The position numbers were made by a program, and so were the translations under genes. The notes beneath the pieces were generated by a model that saw only the letters and a program-made list of their open reading frames with translations, ran no database searches and was not told the DNA's origin. Below, piece by piece: positions 55,491 through 64,000 of a DNA stretch of 64,000 nt. Source of the stretch: Cheiracanthium punctorium (Eukaryota; Arthropoda; Arachnida; Araneae; Cheiracanthiidae); the NCBI GenBank assembly GCA_038373885.1, contig JAWZYV010000696.1:62001-126000 (forward strand), written 5' to 3'. Position 1 is the first letter of the stretch; the number at the start of each line of letters is the position of its first letter.

Positions 55491-55886
55491 ATGCTTTAAT
55501 AATCCGTAATTTAGCACGAAACTGTACTTTGTTCTTCAGCAGGATTTTTTTCAGTATTAATAGGTACGACAAAAAAATTGTATGTAAAATCAAGCCTTTT
55601 TTGATTATTACCATGAATCTTGTTAAATTCTAATGAAATATAAATAACATCGAATGCCAAATCAGTTCAAGTACTTTATGACTCATCAGCCAAAGTCACC
55701 AGTAAAAAGGCCTAACAAAAGCCGGACACCGTTCAGTTTGGCTGGACACGCAATCAAAAAGCCTAAAACTATGTCCGGCTTTATCCGGACGCCTGGCAAC
55801 GCTAACCCTGACAGTAATATTAATGACTGCATGACACATTTTCAGTTTAAATTTTCCCCTACCACTTCGATAACGTGTTATTATAT
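55491..55886. other. Unassigned stretch
   Basis: A frame at 55654-55905 runs into a hatC copy and has no recognisable domain. Confidence 0.25.
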
Positions 55887-55894
55887 GCTTAAAG

Positions 55895-56064
55895 CAGAGG
55901 CGTAGCCAAGGGGAGGGGTTAGGGGGGGGTCATAACCCCCCATGAGGATTTTTTTGCCATACAAAATGTATATTCTTCACTAAATTATCACACACACGTA
56001 TACATATATGAGTTGTAGTAGTCGTAACCCCCCCCCCCATGAAAAATTTCTGGCTACGCCCCTG
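55895..56064 (+). mobile_element. hAT-type MITE hatC, copy 6
   Basis: TIRs CAGAGGCGTAGCCAAGG and CTGGCTACGCCCCTG. Flanks GCTTAAAG (55887-55894) and GCTTAGAG (56065-56072) match at 7 of 8. Confidence 0.9.
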
Positions 56065-56072
56065 GCTTAGAG

Positions 56073-57111
56073 TGATACAAAAACAAATATAATCGTTTTA
56101 TTGGAAGCTACAACAAACCCTAAATTTTGTTAATATACTTTTACGTAAATTACAAAACTCTGAAAAGAATTGCATTCCATCGTATTTATTCGAAACACAT
56201 TTTTACACGTTACAGTAAACATTTTTTTTTTTTTTTTAATTTCGCATGTTGAAATTATTAAGGTTTGAATGTTCAGCAGTCAGCGGAGATGGATTCAGAC
56301 TGACAGAATCAGTGTGTACAAAGACTTCTTTGGAGGAGGTGGAGTCGTTTTTGAGACATAATCTAAAATCGTGATGTTAAAAATTGTAAATCGTCATGTT
56401 AATAATCCAAAATGTATGGAGTTTCTATCTGGTTTGAAACCACAAACCTCGCCCCTTCCCCATCGTGAGCATATATATGGATATTATCATGTACTGCATG
56501 ATCAGGCTGAGAAGTTCTTCGGGCTTTCTACTTTTTTTTTTCCATGTTCTTCTTTTTTTTTTTTTAACGGTGAACCCACATAGATAGAACCAGAAAGTCC
56601 CAAAACCTCACCCAGTTATTTTTCTAACAGTCGTCAATAGATGGCAGCACTAATAATAAACAACAATCCTTATTGGATCGCAGTATCATGAGTGCTGATT
56701 CGTACTTTTCAGCTTTCCCAAATGATAAAATTTCATAAAACTGCTCTACGTACATTTCAATTTAGATGTGTTTACATAAATGTATTGTTAAAATCTTGAA
56801 ACAATAATTAATTGTAGAGAAAGAGCTTTAAATCCCATGCTAGTTCACATGAATAATGGGAAAAATTTGCTAATCAGATAATTGAAATATTACTACAAGA
56901 CTGCTGTACCTTGGGGAAAAAAAAACAAAAAACAAAAAAAAAACAGAATATGATAGGATAAGCTTCCGAGAGAAATTTTATAAAGTGAGTCAAAAATCCC
57001 TCCCCCCCTTTCATAAAGGGCAAAAGTTCGAAAAAACAGGAGGGTGAGAAGAGCTATTTTTAAAGCTGCTGTTTTTAATGATTTTCGAATAAAATGCTAA
57101 AAGGAAAGAGA
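56073..57111. other. AT-rich stretch
   Basis: Several T and A runs (56221-56238, 56551-56564, 56920-56943). No gene or bounded repeat seen. Confidence 0.35.
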
Positions 57112-57119
57112 GTGGGAGG

Positions 57120-57277
57120 CAAGGGATGCTCCAGTGAGAGGGCCATAGCGCCCCCCTAGATTTGTATACTTCACGGTTTCACACATTATATTTGCGTTTT
57201 GAAAATTCATATATTTACCTAAAATGTCCAATCATCTCTCTCCCCCCAGCCCCCTCTAAAGGCTGGAGCCGTCCCTG
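57120..57277. mobile_element. hAT-type MITE hatH, copy 3 (diverged)
   Basis: Ends CAAGGGATGCTCCAG and CTGGAGCCGTCCCTG. Flanks GTGGGAGG and GTGCGAGA match at 6 of 8. Interior like copy 1 (ACTTCACGGTTTCACAC). Confidence 0.72.
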
Positions 57278-57644
57278 GTGCGAGAGAATTTTCCTAATAT
57301 GTAATGGTACTTTTAATTCTGTTCGAAGGTTGAAAATGATACTAATATTCAAATGCTAGAATTAACATTTCTGTCATCTAAATCACTCTAGAATGTCGTA
57401 TTCAAAATTTAGTCTTTTTTTTTAAAAAGTTTTTTCGATTACAGATCTAAAAATGAAATTCGTTACACATACTTAAAAATTCACGGGTTCACTTTAAGCA
57501 CCTTGCAAATAAATGCAAATAATGCCCAACCAAGAATTTATTTTTGGATAAATTTAATGTATTTACCAGTATGATTTTACATCATTTATTTTTATATGAA
57601 TACTTTAAGTTTTGTATACCAAATAATGTATTCTTTCACACAAC

Positions 57645-57890
57645 AAAGACCGACCAGTGGCCGAGCACGTAGCGCTCTCAAATAGTAGACGGAAAGTGCC
57701 TGGTTCAAACCCGGGTCGTGTCCATCGCCCTAGCCGTTCGGATTTTTCCGAGGTTTCCCCCAGGCTTTGACCCCCATAAATACGGTTTAGGACCCTTAGA
57801 AAGCCCTCACGGTGGGCATACTCCCCCCCCCCCCCCTTCGGCCTAGATCCATCGCGTAGATAATCGGCAGTAATTCCACAAATCATATAA
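57645..57890 (+). repeat. tRNA-derived SINE, family W
   Basis: A-box-like TGGCCGAGCACGTAGCGC and B box GGTTCAAACCC at tRNA-like spacing. The body includes TTTTTCCGAGGTTTCCCCCA and a long C run. It differs from families K and L. Confidence 0.75.
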
Positions 57891-57996
57891 CAAAATACCA
57901 ACCAAGACTCATTGAGTTGTTCTATTAATCAGCAACAGATGGCAGCACTATAGATGTGGTAAGAACAAGGAGGGTAAGAATAAGAATTGTTTAGTG

Positions 57997-58658
57997 CAGG
58001 GGTTCCCAAACTTTTTTTCCCCCCGCGGATACCTTGTCAGTCAAAAAGCATTTCGCGGCACCCTTGTCAGGCTAAAAACATTTCGCGGCAGATTTCCTTT
58101 AAAGCAATATGAATATGAAGGTTAGACTGAAACAGTTTGGATGCATTTTACGTTATTTCTTGTTTGTTTATAGGGCTAGCTATCAAGAAAGTACTCTCTT
58201 GGGAAAGGGATATAGAATTTTGACAATACCCCCATTTCTGGGAGTTCCTATAAAAGAGAGGCTACAGGACAGTCTTGAACTTGACTGAAATATTTTTGTT
58301 TGAGCCAGGCGCGTAGCCAGGAAAAAATTTCGGGGGGGGATATGTGCCTGAAAAATTTTTCGGGGGGGGGGATATGAACTTATATGTGTATAAATAGACG
58401 GAATTTCATCACTAATCCAAAAATTTCGGGGGGGGGATATATCCCGATATCCCCCCCCCCCTGGCTACGCCCCTGGTTTGAGCCCACTTAGTGATCGGCT
58501 TGGCTCACTTTCTTGGGGATACCGGTTCAGGGGAAATTATTTGACCAAAATTATTTGAATTATTAGAGGAAATTATTTGACTCCACCAAAACACTTTTCT
58601 TGATTATCTCCACGGAACCCCTGACATACGCTCGCGGCACCCAGTTTGGGAACCTCTG
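57997..58658. mobile_element. hAT-type MITE hatG, copy 2, hosting a nested hAT
   Basis: TIRs CAGGGGTTCCCAAAC and GTTTGGGAACCTCTG. Perfect 8-bp TSD GTTTAGTG at 57989-57996 and 58659-58666. The interior matches copy 1 and is split by the element at 58306-58475. Confidence 0.92.
58306..58475. mobile_element. hAT-type MITE nested in hatG
   Basis: TIRs CAGGCGCGTAGCCAGG and CCTGGCTACGCCCCTG. Perfect 8-bp TSD GTTTGAGC at 58298-58305 and 58476-58483, taken from hatG. Contains three AAATTTCGGGG-type blocks. Confidence 0.92.
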
Positions 58659-58835
58659 GTTTAGTGTAAAAGAGGTAAAAGAAGTAATCTACGTAAGGAA
58701 TTTCGAATGTGTCTTTAGCGAAATGGTAATCATTATTCGATATGAGTGCGGCTCTGAAAATGCAAGCTATTTTCGACCATAATTAAGAATAAGCTAATCA
58801 TTTTAAGCATTTAAAATTTTGATGTCTGCTGATAA

Positions 58836-59002
58836 CAGTGGCTTAGCCAGGATTTTATTTCGGGGGTTGGGGGGGGGGGGGTTCTCAAATTATAAGCTAA
58901 GTTTCATTTGCAAGTTAAGTATTAAATTATAAGCTAAATAAAGTTTTAGATTTTTTTTTGGGGGGGGAGGAGGGGGGGGGGCGTCTACCACCACCACCCC
59001 TG
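58836..59002. mobile_element. hAT-type MITE hatJ, copy 3 (decayed)
   Basis: Left end CAGTGGCTTAGCCAGG and ATTTTATTTCGGGG match the inverted right end of copy 2 at 38337. The right end is G-rich and degenerate. No TSD readable. Confidence 0.65.
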
Positions 59003-59739
59003 ATGAGACGACATGCGCCAGGTTCCTAAGTTGTACGGTAACAAAAGATAAAGTTTGAGATAAAGTTGTATCGTAGCAAAAGATAAAGTCCCCAGAACAA
59101 AAGATAAAGCTGCATCACTTACGAAACTTCTAGAAAAATTTCTTAAAAGTGGAATCTTTTGCAAAATGTATTGGGGATGTGATTCCGCGAGTCCTACAAT
59201 TTTCTTTTTCTTTTATAATTTATTTATTATTTGTCTGTGTTACTGTATGTATAGTGCGGCTCGTGAAGAGATTTCCTAAACTTTTTAGAATCCCTGAAGC
59301 AAAGCAAGTTTAGTTTTTTTTTTTTTTCAAACGACAGCGAGGGGCTTTAAGCTCACGCCCCAGAAAAGGTTGCGCTGAGTTGGAAAGTAGTTTAGAGTCG
59401 TTGTACTGGACATGCTGTATCGTGCTTTTTTCCCTCCTAAATTGGTGGGATCAATTTGTTTCGCACACCTTATTATTTTATGGTAACTGAAATCACAAAA
59501 ATATTTCACAAAGGAAAAATATCATCTCCTCTTCCAAAACATGTTCGCTGTCATCATTAACCTTTCCAGATCTGGTTGAATAATTTATCCTTTCATTAAA
59601 TAATTTTTCTTTTGATAGTAGGGATTAAAATTTTAATAAAAATAATAATAATCCCGCTTATTAATTTTTTTCGAGAAAAATTGGATTTTTCTTTTTTGGA
59701 CACAAATTATGCGATCCATCCTGTAAAGTAGTATAGGTT
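59003..59739. other. Unassigned stretch
   Basis: AAAAGATAAAG motif repeated three times near 59042-59108. Otherwise no gene or bounded repeat. Confidence 0.3.
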
Positions 59740-59960
59740 GTTGATACTTGCTGCCCTCCGGCAACTGCGGAGCGGTGCCAGATCCTGCACATAGGACGGT
59801 GATGGGCGAAAGGGAGAGGTTTCCATTTAAATGTGCCCTCGTGGTAGGCAGACCGACTTAGCTCGGAGTCTCCTAAGTTGGAACCCATTCCATATGAGAG
59901 ACCTAGCACCCGAAATCGGCACCCCCAGAGGTATCGTTTAAACATGGAGGACATTGGAGC
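59740..59960 (-). repeat. Interspersed repeat, family K, reverse copy
   Basis: Reverse complement shares ATACCTCTGGGGGTGC, GGTGCTAGGTCTCTCATATG and GGATCTGGCACCGC with 39600-39800. A 106-codon minus-strand frame across it is a repeat translation. Confidence 0.6.
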
Positions 59961-61047
59961 CGCGACGAATTTTACGTGCACCCGCTCCCATTAATACACA
60001 GCCCCATAGCCATACAGCCGTGAGAAGAGTTCACCCTCCCAAGCACTGGCCAAGCCGGCAGAGCCCGATCCAGACAACTGTGAGCCCCTTGCAATGACCT
60101 CACGCTAAAATATTAAAAAAGCAGATTATGATTGGTTTATACTGAAAGTTTTAAATATCTTAACCCTTCCAAGCACAAATTTTGTTTTAAGTAATCTGAA
60201 ATAAACGAATATAGTTACATGATGTCAAAGAAACACAGATAGTTAAACGTTACATCGAAATGCTATATTACAATTGTTAACATGTCCGGAATACAACCAC
60301 TTTTTGTAAACAGTCATTTTTGTAAATATTTCTTAAACTAACAAGTAATTCAAAATTTTGCTATTTTTTAACATTAAAAATACTCTTTACAAACTGTGGT
60401 TAGTTATTTTCTTACCTATTGGTATGCTATATCCCCTATAGAGCATTTCGAAGAATTAAAACTAAGTTTAATTTATACACACAAATGTAAATTTGAATTA
60501 TTTTTCATTGTTCATACTTCATAATTAAAAAATAATTTAACTTTTGAAATTTTTTTAATCATTTGTAACTTTATTGTAAAACTATAAAAGTGTAACAAGT
60601 AAGATTTTTGGGCCCTAAAATCTGTGGGCCCTGGGCAGTTGCCCTGCTGGTAATATGGCACTGCAAGCCGGCACTGTTTCAGTTTCCGTGTTCTTACGGG
60701 AACGGAGATGCGTGACTAGGTCACTGCCGGAACGACGATGTTGTAAGCAATTCGCAGGGCCTGAAAGGGTTAAAAAAACGCAACGGAGAAGACTCCCCTT
60801 CTTCGACTTGTTTTGCTTCCCAGAATGGTTCTTTGAACGCTCCCCGTTGGAGCCCAGAGATTATAACGGTTAAATAAGGAGAGTCTTCTCCGTTGCGTAG
60901 TCTTTTTAAATGACGTTAAACATGGATTCAAGATTAAACTTGAATAAGTTGAATGAAGAAAAAAGAGTTACATCTCGATGATATGCCACGTTCTACTGAT
61001 CACCCCTCTATTGAAATATTTGTGGATACGCCTCTGGGGGGGGCCCT
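59961..61047. other. Unassigned stretch
   Basis: TTAACCCTTCCAAGCAC at about 60160 and GAAAGGGTTAA at about 60763 look like tips of TTAA transposons. CTCCGTTGCGTAGTCTTTTT at 60888 matches 37240. GGATACGCCTCTGG at 61023 looks like a lone hAT end. No gene. Confidence 0.35.
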
Positions 61048-61051
61048 TTAA

Positions 61052-61512
61052 CCCTTTGAGGCGTAACCCTTTCCCAATGCTGAAAAAAGGGCAGCCGTTG
61101 CCATCGCTCGACTTGACTACCAGCAAGATGGCGGACGACAGCTGGCTGTGCCGCACAGCCAGCTGTCGTTAAAAAAGGGTCTCTCGATCTGTGGCACGCG
61201 ATGAACGTTTCGATGGTCCGCCCTCTTGCTGGTCGTTCAGTCGAGCGATGGCAACGGCTGCCCTTTTTTCAGCATTGGCCATCTATCCGGCTGTTCTCGC
61301 ATTCTTCCATCTTTCAGCAGATGTCAGAGCTGTTAAAAATAATCGTGACCATTTTTTTACGGTAAATGATGTGCTAAAAAGTAAAGGATTCTCGTGGAGC
61401 TCTGTCACCCGCAACTATTTTTATAGAAATCCAATCTATTCTTCGGTGACTGGCAACAGTCGAAACGTCAGAGTTTGTTGTTACCAGAGCGAGAACACTG
61501 CGCGTTAAAGGG
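61052..61512 (-). mobile_element. piggyBac-like MITE pbA, copy 12
   Basis: Reverse orientation, TTAA at 61048-61051 and 61513-61516. The core palindrome is shortened on its left arm and centred near 61151. The 105-codon frame inside is a repeat translation. Confidence 0.88.
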
Positions 61513-61516
61513 TTAA

Positions 61517-62102
61517 AGCTGGGACTAGGAGGGGGGGGGGGTTGTCAGTGCCCCGGTGTGGTAGTGACGCGACCGTGGCAGACCAGTCGGCTGGTAACCA
61601 GTCCATTTCGCCAACCCGTTTTTTCCAGCCAAGGATGTCGGGCGGTGGAATTTCTCGTGCTGTTTGTCAATCACGAGAAGAGGGAGCGTTATAATACGTG
61701 TGCTATGCCGAAATCGGAACCAGTCTTGTGTGGTCACGTATTGCAGGTAGATCATCGCGTTAAGAAAGAACTCGCGATGCATCATCACCCATGGTGGAGC
61801 GAGCGAGAGGTAGCAATGACCTCTCTCTCTCTCTCTCTAGGTTGCAAAAACGAACTCGACCAGCAAAAGAAAAAAACTATAAAAAATTTTTAAAGAAAAA
61901 TAAATAAATAAATTGGCATGTGATACTAACAATAAACAATTAAACTTATCAAATTTTTGTTCCGCGAGTCGGTTTTTATACGTTTTGAACCTTTTTCTTT
62001 CTTTCTTTTTTTTTTTTTCTTTTTTTTTTTTTTTTTGTACTAACCGGATATTGACCTTTCGAACATTCTTTTTTCGTAATAATCAGACTCTAAAAAGCCT
62101 TG

Positions 62103-62143
<41 letters not shown>

Positions 62144-62265
62144 TGTTATTTTCTCAGTAAGTGGACTCCCTACCATTTGAGCATTTTTTGTTTTAAGCGC
62201 TCTCTATCTTTTGGGTATTTTACGCGAAACACACTATAACTTTTGTGAAAAAAAAAAAAAAAAAA
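61517..62265. other. Unassigned stretch with microsatellites
   Basis: A CG-richer part (61550-61800) holds a 111-codon frame without recognisable domains. CT repeat at 61821-61838, T-rich tract at 61990-62036 and TTA repeat at 62103-62140. No gene called. Confidence 0.3.
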
Positions 62266-62600
62266 TCTGGAGTGACTCCACTCGACTTTCCGAACACTTA
62301 CGATTAAGATCATGACCAAGCATTTAAATAAATTTTAATCGATGAATCATTCAAATATATATACCAAATTTAAGCTCGATGGAATGTACCGTTTAAACGC
62401 TAGCGCACTTTCTAGAATTTCTCCCCATAGGCCATAATGTAAAAGAAATCTTTGTCGTAGCCCTGTAGAAAAACTATAAGTCCTATACACACCCAAATCA
62501 ATACCGGTCTTGCGACGGTAGTTTATAACATATATACCCAATTTGAGCTCAATCGCATGCCCCGTTCAGGAGCTATCGTGTTCATTCACATACACACAAA

Positions 62601-62649
<49 letters not shown>

Positions 62650-62807
62650 ACACACACACATACACACATACATACATACATCTCGTAAAAATAGCATAAA
62701 TGAATTCAGAAGACCCCAAAACGTGTGAATACACCAAAATCTCGAATTCGAATTTTTTCAGGATTACAATACTTTCCTTACATGGTACATGTTCGGAAAG
62801 TAAAAAT
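62266..62807 (-). mobile_element. Helentron/DINE-like element, copy 4 (single unit)
   Basis: Reverse orientation: TGGAGTGACTCCA palindrome and ACTTTCCGAACAC, one internal unit, a long CA microsatellite and CATGTTCGGAAAGT at the far end. It has one tandem unit where copies 2 and 3 have three. Confidence 0.7.
62585..62682. repeat. CA/GT microsatellite
   Basis: About 100 bp of nearly pure CACA with CATA interruptions, occupying the microsatellite position of the Helentron-like element. The frame across it is artefactual. Confidence 0.95.
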
Positions 62808-62891
62808 CACTCTTTACCATCTGAACACCTTTTTTCGGTTCCTGCACTAAGCACATTGTACCCTTTAAGCATTTTTTTTTTCTCGCATTAA

Positions 62892-63410
62892 CCCTTTGAG
62901 GCATAACCCTTTCCCAATGCTTAAAAAAGGGTACCCGTTGCCATCGCTCGACTTAACGACCAGCAAGATGGCGGACGATCGAAACGTTCATCGCGTGACA
63001 CAGATCTAGAGACCCTTTTTTGACGACAGCTGGCTGGCTGCCGGCACAGCCAGCTGCGTCAAAAAAAAAAAGGATCTCTAGATCTGTGGCACGCGATGAA
63101 CGTTTCGATCGTCCGCCATCTAGCTGGATGTTAAGTCGAGCGATGGCAACGGCTGCCCTTTTTTCAGCATTGGGCAATCCATGCAGCTATTCTCGCATTC
63201 TTCCATTTTTCACCAGATGTCGGTGCTGTTAAAAAGAATCGTGACCAATTTGTTTGTACGGGAAAGGACGTGCTAAAAAGTAAAGGATTCTCGTGGAGCT
63301 ATGTCACCCGCAACTCTTTTTATAGAAATCCAATCTATTCTTCGTGACTGGCAACAGTCAAAACGTCAGAGTTGGGTGTTTCCAGAGCGGGAACACTGCG
63401 CGTTAAAGGG
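62892..63410 (-). mobile_element. piggyBac-like MITE pbA, copy 13
   Basis: Reverse orientation. TTAA at 62888-62891 and CTAA (mutated) at 63411-63414. Full palindromic core with CAGCTGGCTGGCTGCCGGC at the centre and the terminal hairpin near 63380. Confidence 0.87.
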
Positions 63411-63414
63411 CTAA

Positions 63415-64000
63415 GCAGACTCCACCCTAGTGGATACCGAAAAAAATCCTGGAGGGCAGGGTATATTTTAAAAAAATCTTTTTGATAAATGCATCTTATT
63501 TTACAAAATAAGTCGATCTTTTACAGTCTAAATTTAGTTCATCGGGAAAGTTTAAGGACCTCTCTTTCCCCACCTTCCCCAGCAAAAACGGTCATAGCAA
63601 TCAACGGCCCTGAGTGCACCTGCTGGGAGCGTGCATGTTTGACACTGTCGGGCCGAATTTCAAATAGGGACTTTGCCCAGGGCCCCGGTTCGAAAGGGCC
63701 CCTAGTTTCAAATGTTGTTCTGAAATATTCTTTTATGTGTCAAAATTTTATGAAAAAGAAAACAAATTTTATAGATGGGGGACCTCCAAATCCATCAATG
63801 CCCGGGGCCCCTATTGGTCATAATTGGGTCCTGGTCAGCAGATTAAAGGTTGGGAAATCTTGAGGATCCTAAACCGTAAGGATCCAGTCAAAGCCGACGC
63901 TCTGGAGGATCCCCGAGGCTGACGTAAATGTAGGTTTGAAGCAGTCCGGTAGAACAAAAGATGTCAGTGTTCGGCCATGGTATGAATAAATTTTGTAAAT
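63415..64000. other. Unassigned stretch at the window edge
   Basis: GGGCC-rich inverted segments at 63652-63715 and 63795-63820 suggest a decayed hAT. The 124-codon frame at 63489-63863 crosses them and lacks recognisable domains. Confidence 0.3.

Noticed and set aside
61558..61893. Exon ending at the CT-repeat acceptor near 61840
   Set aside because: The CT run followed by AG looks like an acceptor, but it is a microsatellite and no supported coding sequence follows.
62543..62728. Frame rich in His-Thr as a protein
   Set aside because: Direct translation of a CA microsatellite.

Overview
This window looks like non-coding DNA from a repeat-rich, AT-rich animal genome, most likely an arthropod (a chelicerate is possible, but the sequence alone cannot settle it). 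There is no operon structure, no dense coding, and no bacterial, phage or plasmid gene. The long frames are low-complexity, lie inside repeats, or lack a start codon. What fills the window is a stratified set of small, mostly non-autonomous transposons. Many can be delimited exactly because terminal inverted repeats (TIRs) and target-site duplications (TSDs) are still readable. Family labels used here (pbA, hatC and so on) are local names invented for this annotation.

Main classes. (1) A piggyBac-like MITE family, pbA: 13 copies with TTAA-type flanks, tips CCCTTTAACGCGCA and CCCTTTGAGGCGCA, and a long palindromic core. A diverged relative, pbP, is also present. (2) More than a dozen hAT-type families; about twenty copies have perfect 8-bp TSDs. 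Many have TIRs of the form CAGGGGCGTAGCC or CAAGGGCGG and carry long G or C runs inside. One (11062-15837) is 4.8 kb long and one (26486-28392) is 1.9 kb. (3) Tc1/mariner elements: a 1.3-kb relic with a broken transposase (13915-15219), a 0.5-kb mariner MITE (38905-39406), and two pogo/Tigger-type elements (45492-47248, 54428-55118). (4) Helentron/DINE-like elements (four main copies) with subterminal inverted repeats, a GT microsatellite, about 174-bp internal tandem repeats and a 3' hairpin. (5) tRNA-derived SINEs of at least three kinds. (6) Two elements of unassigned class (2936-4541, 33442-34353) that share a terminal motif, subterminal short repeats and an internal tRNA-like block.

Layout. 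0.2-9 kb: pbA copies 1-4, hAT MITEs and the first unassigned element. 9.5-16 kb: hAT MITEs and the 4.8-kb hAT carrying a SINE and a mariner relic. 16.6-22.4 kb: pbA copies 5-7, hAT MITEs and SINEs. 22.4-25.2 kb: a stretch almost free of the MITEs, with a three-copy 83-bp tandem repeat and a weak two-exon gene candidate on the minus strand. 25.2-32 kb: the 1.9-kb hAT hosting a Helentron-like element that itself hosts amplified hAT copies, then pbA copy 8 split by a hAT, then small hATs. 33-36 kb: the second unassigned element and a large direct repeat. 36-45 kb: pbA 9-10, a palindrome split by two insertions, a Helentron-like copy and hATs. 45.5-47.2 kb: the Tigger relic with two nested hATs. 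47.4-64 kb: hATs, two more Helentron-like copies, pbA 11-13, a TTAA MITE and a second Tigger-like element.

Nothing here resembles a working multi-gene system. The value of the window is the readable order of nested insertions, several MITE families that may be undescribed, and one small gene candidate in the repeat-poor stretch.
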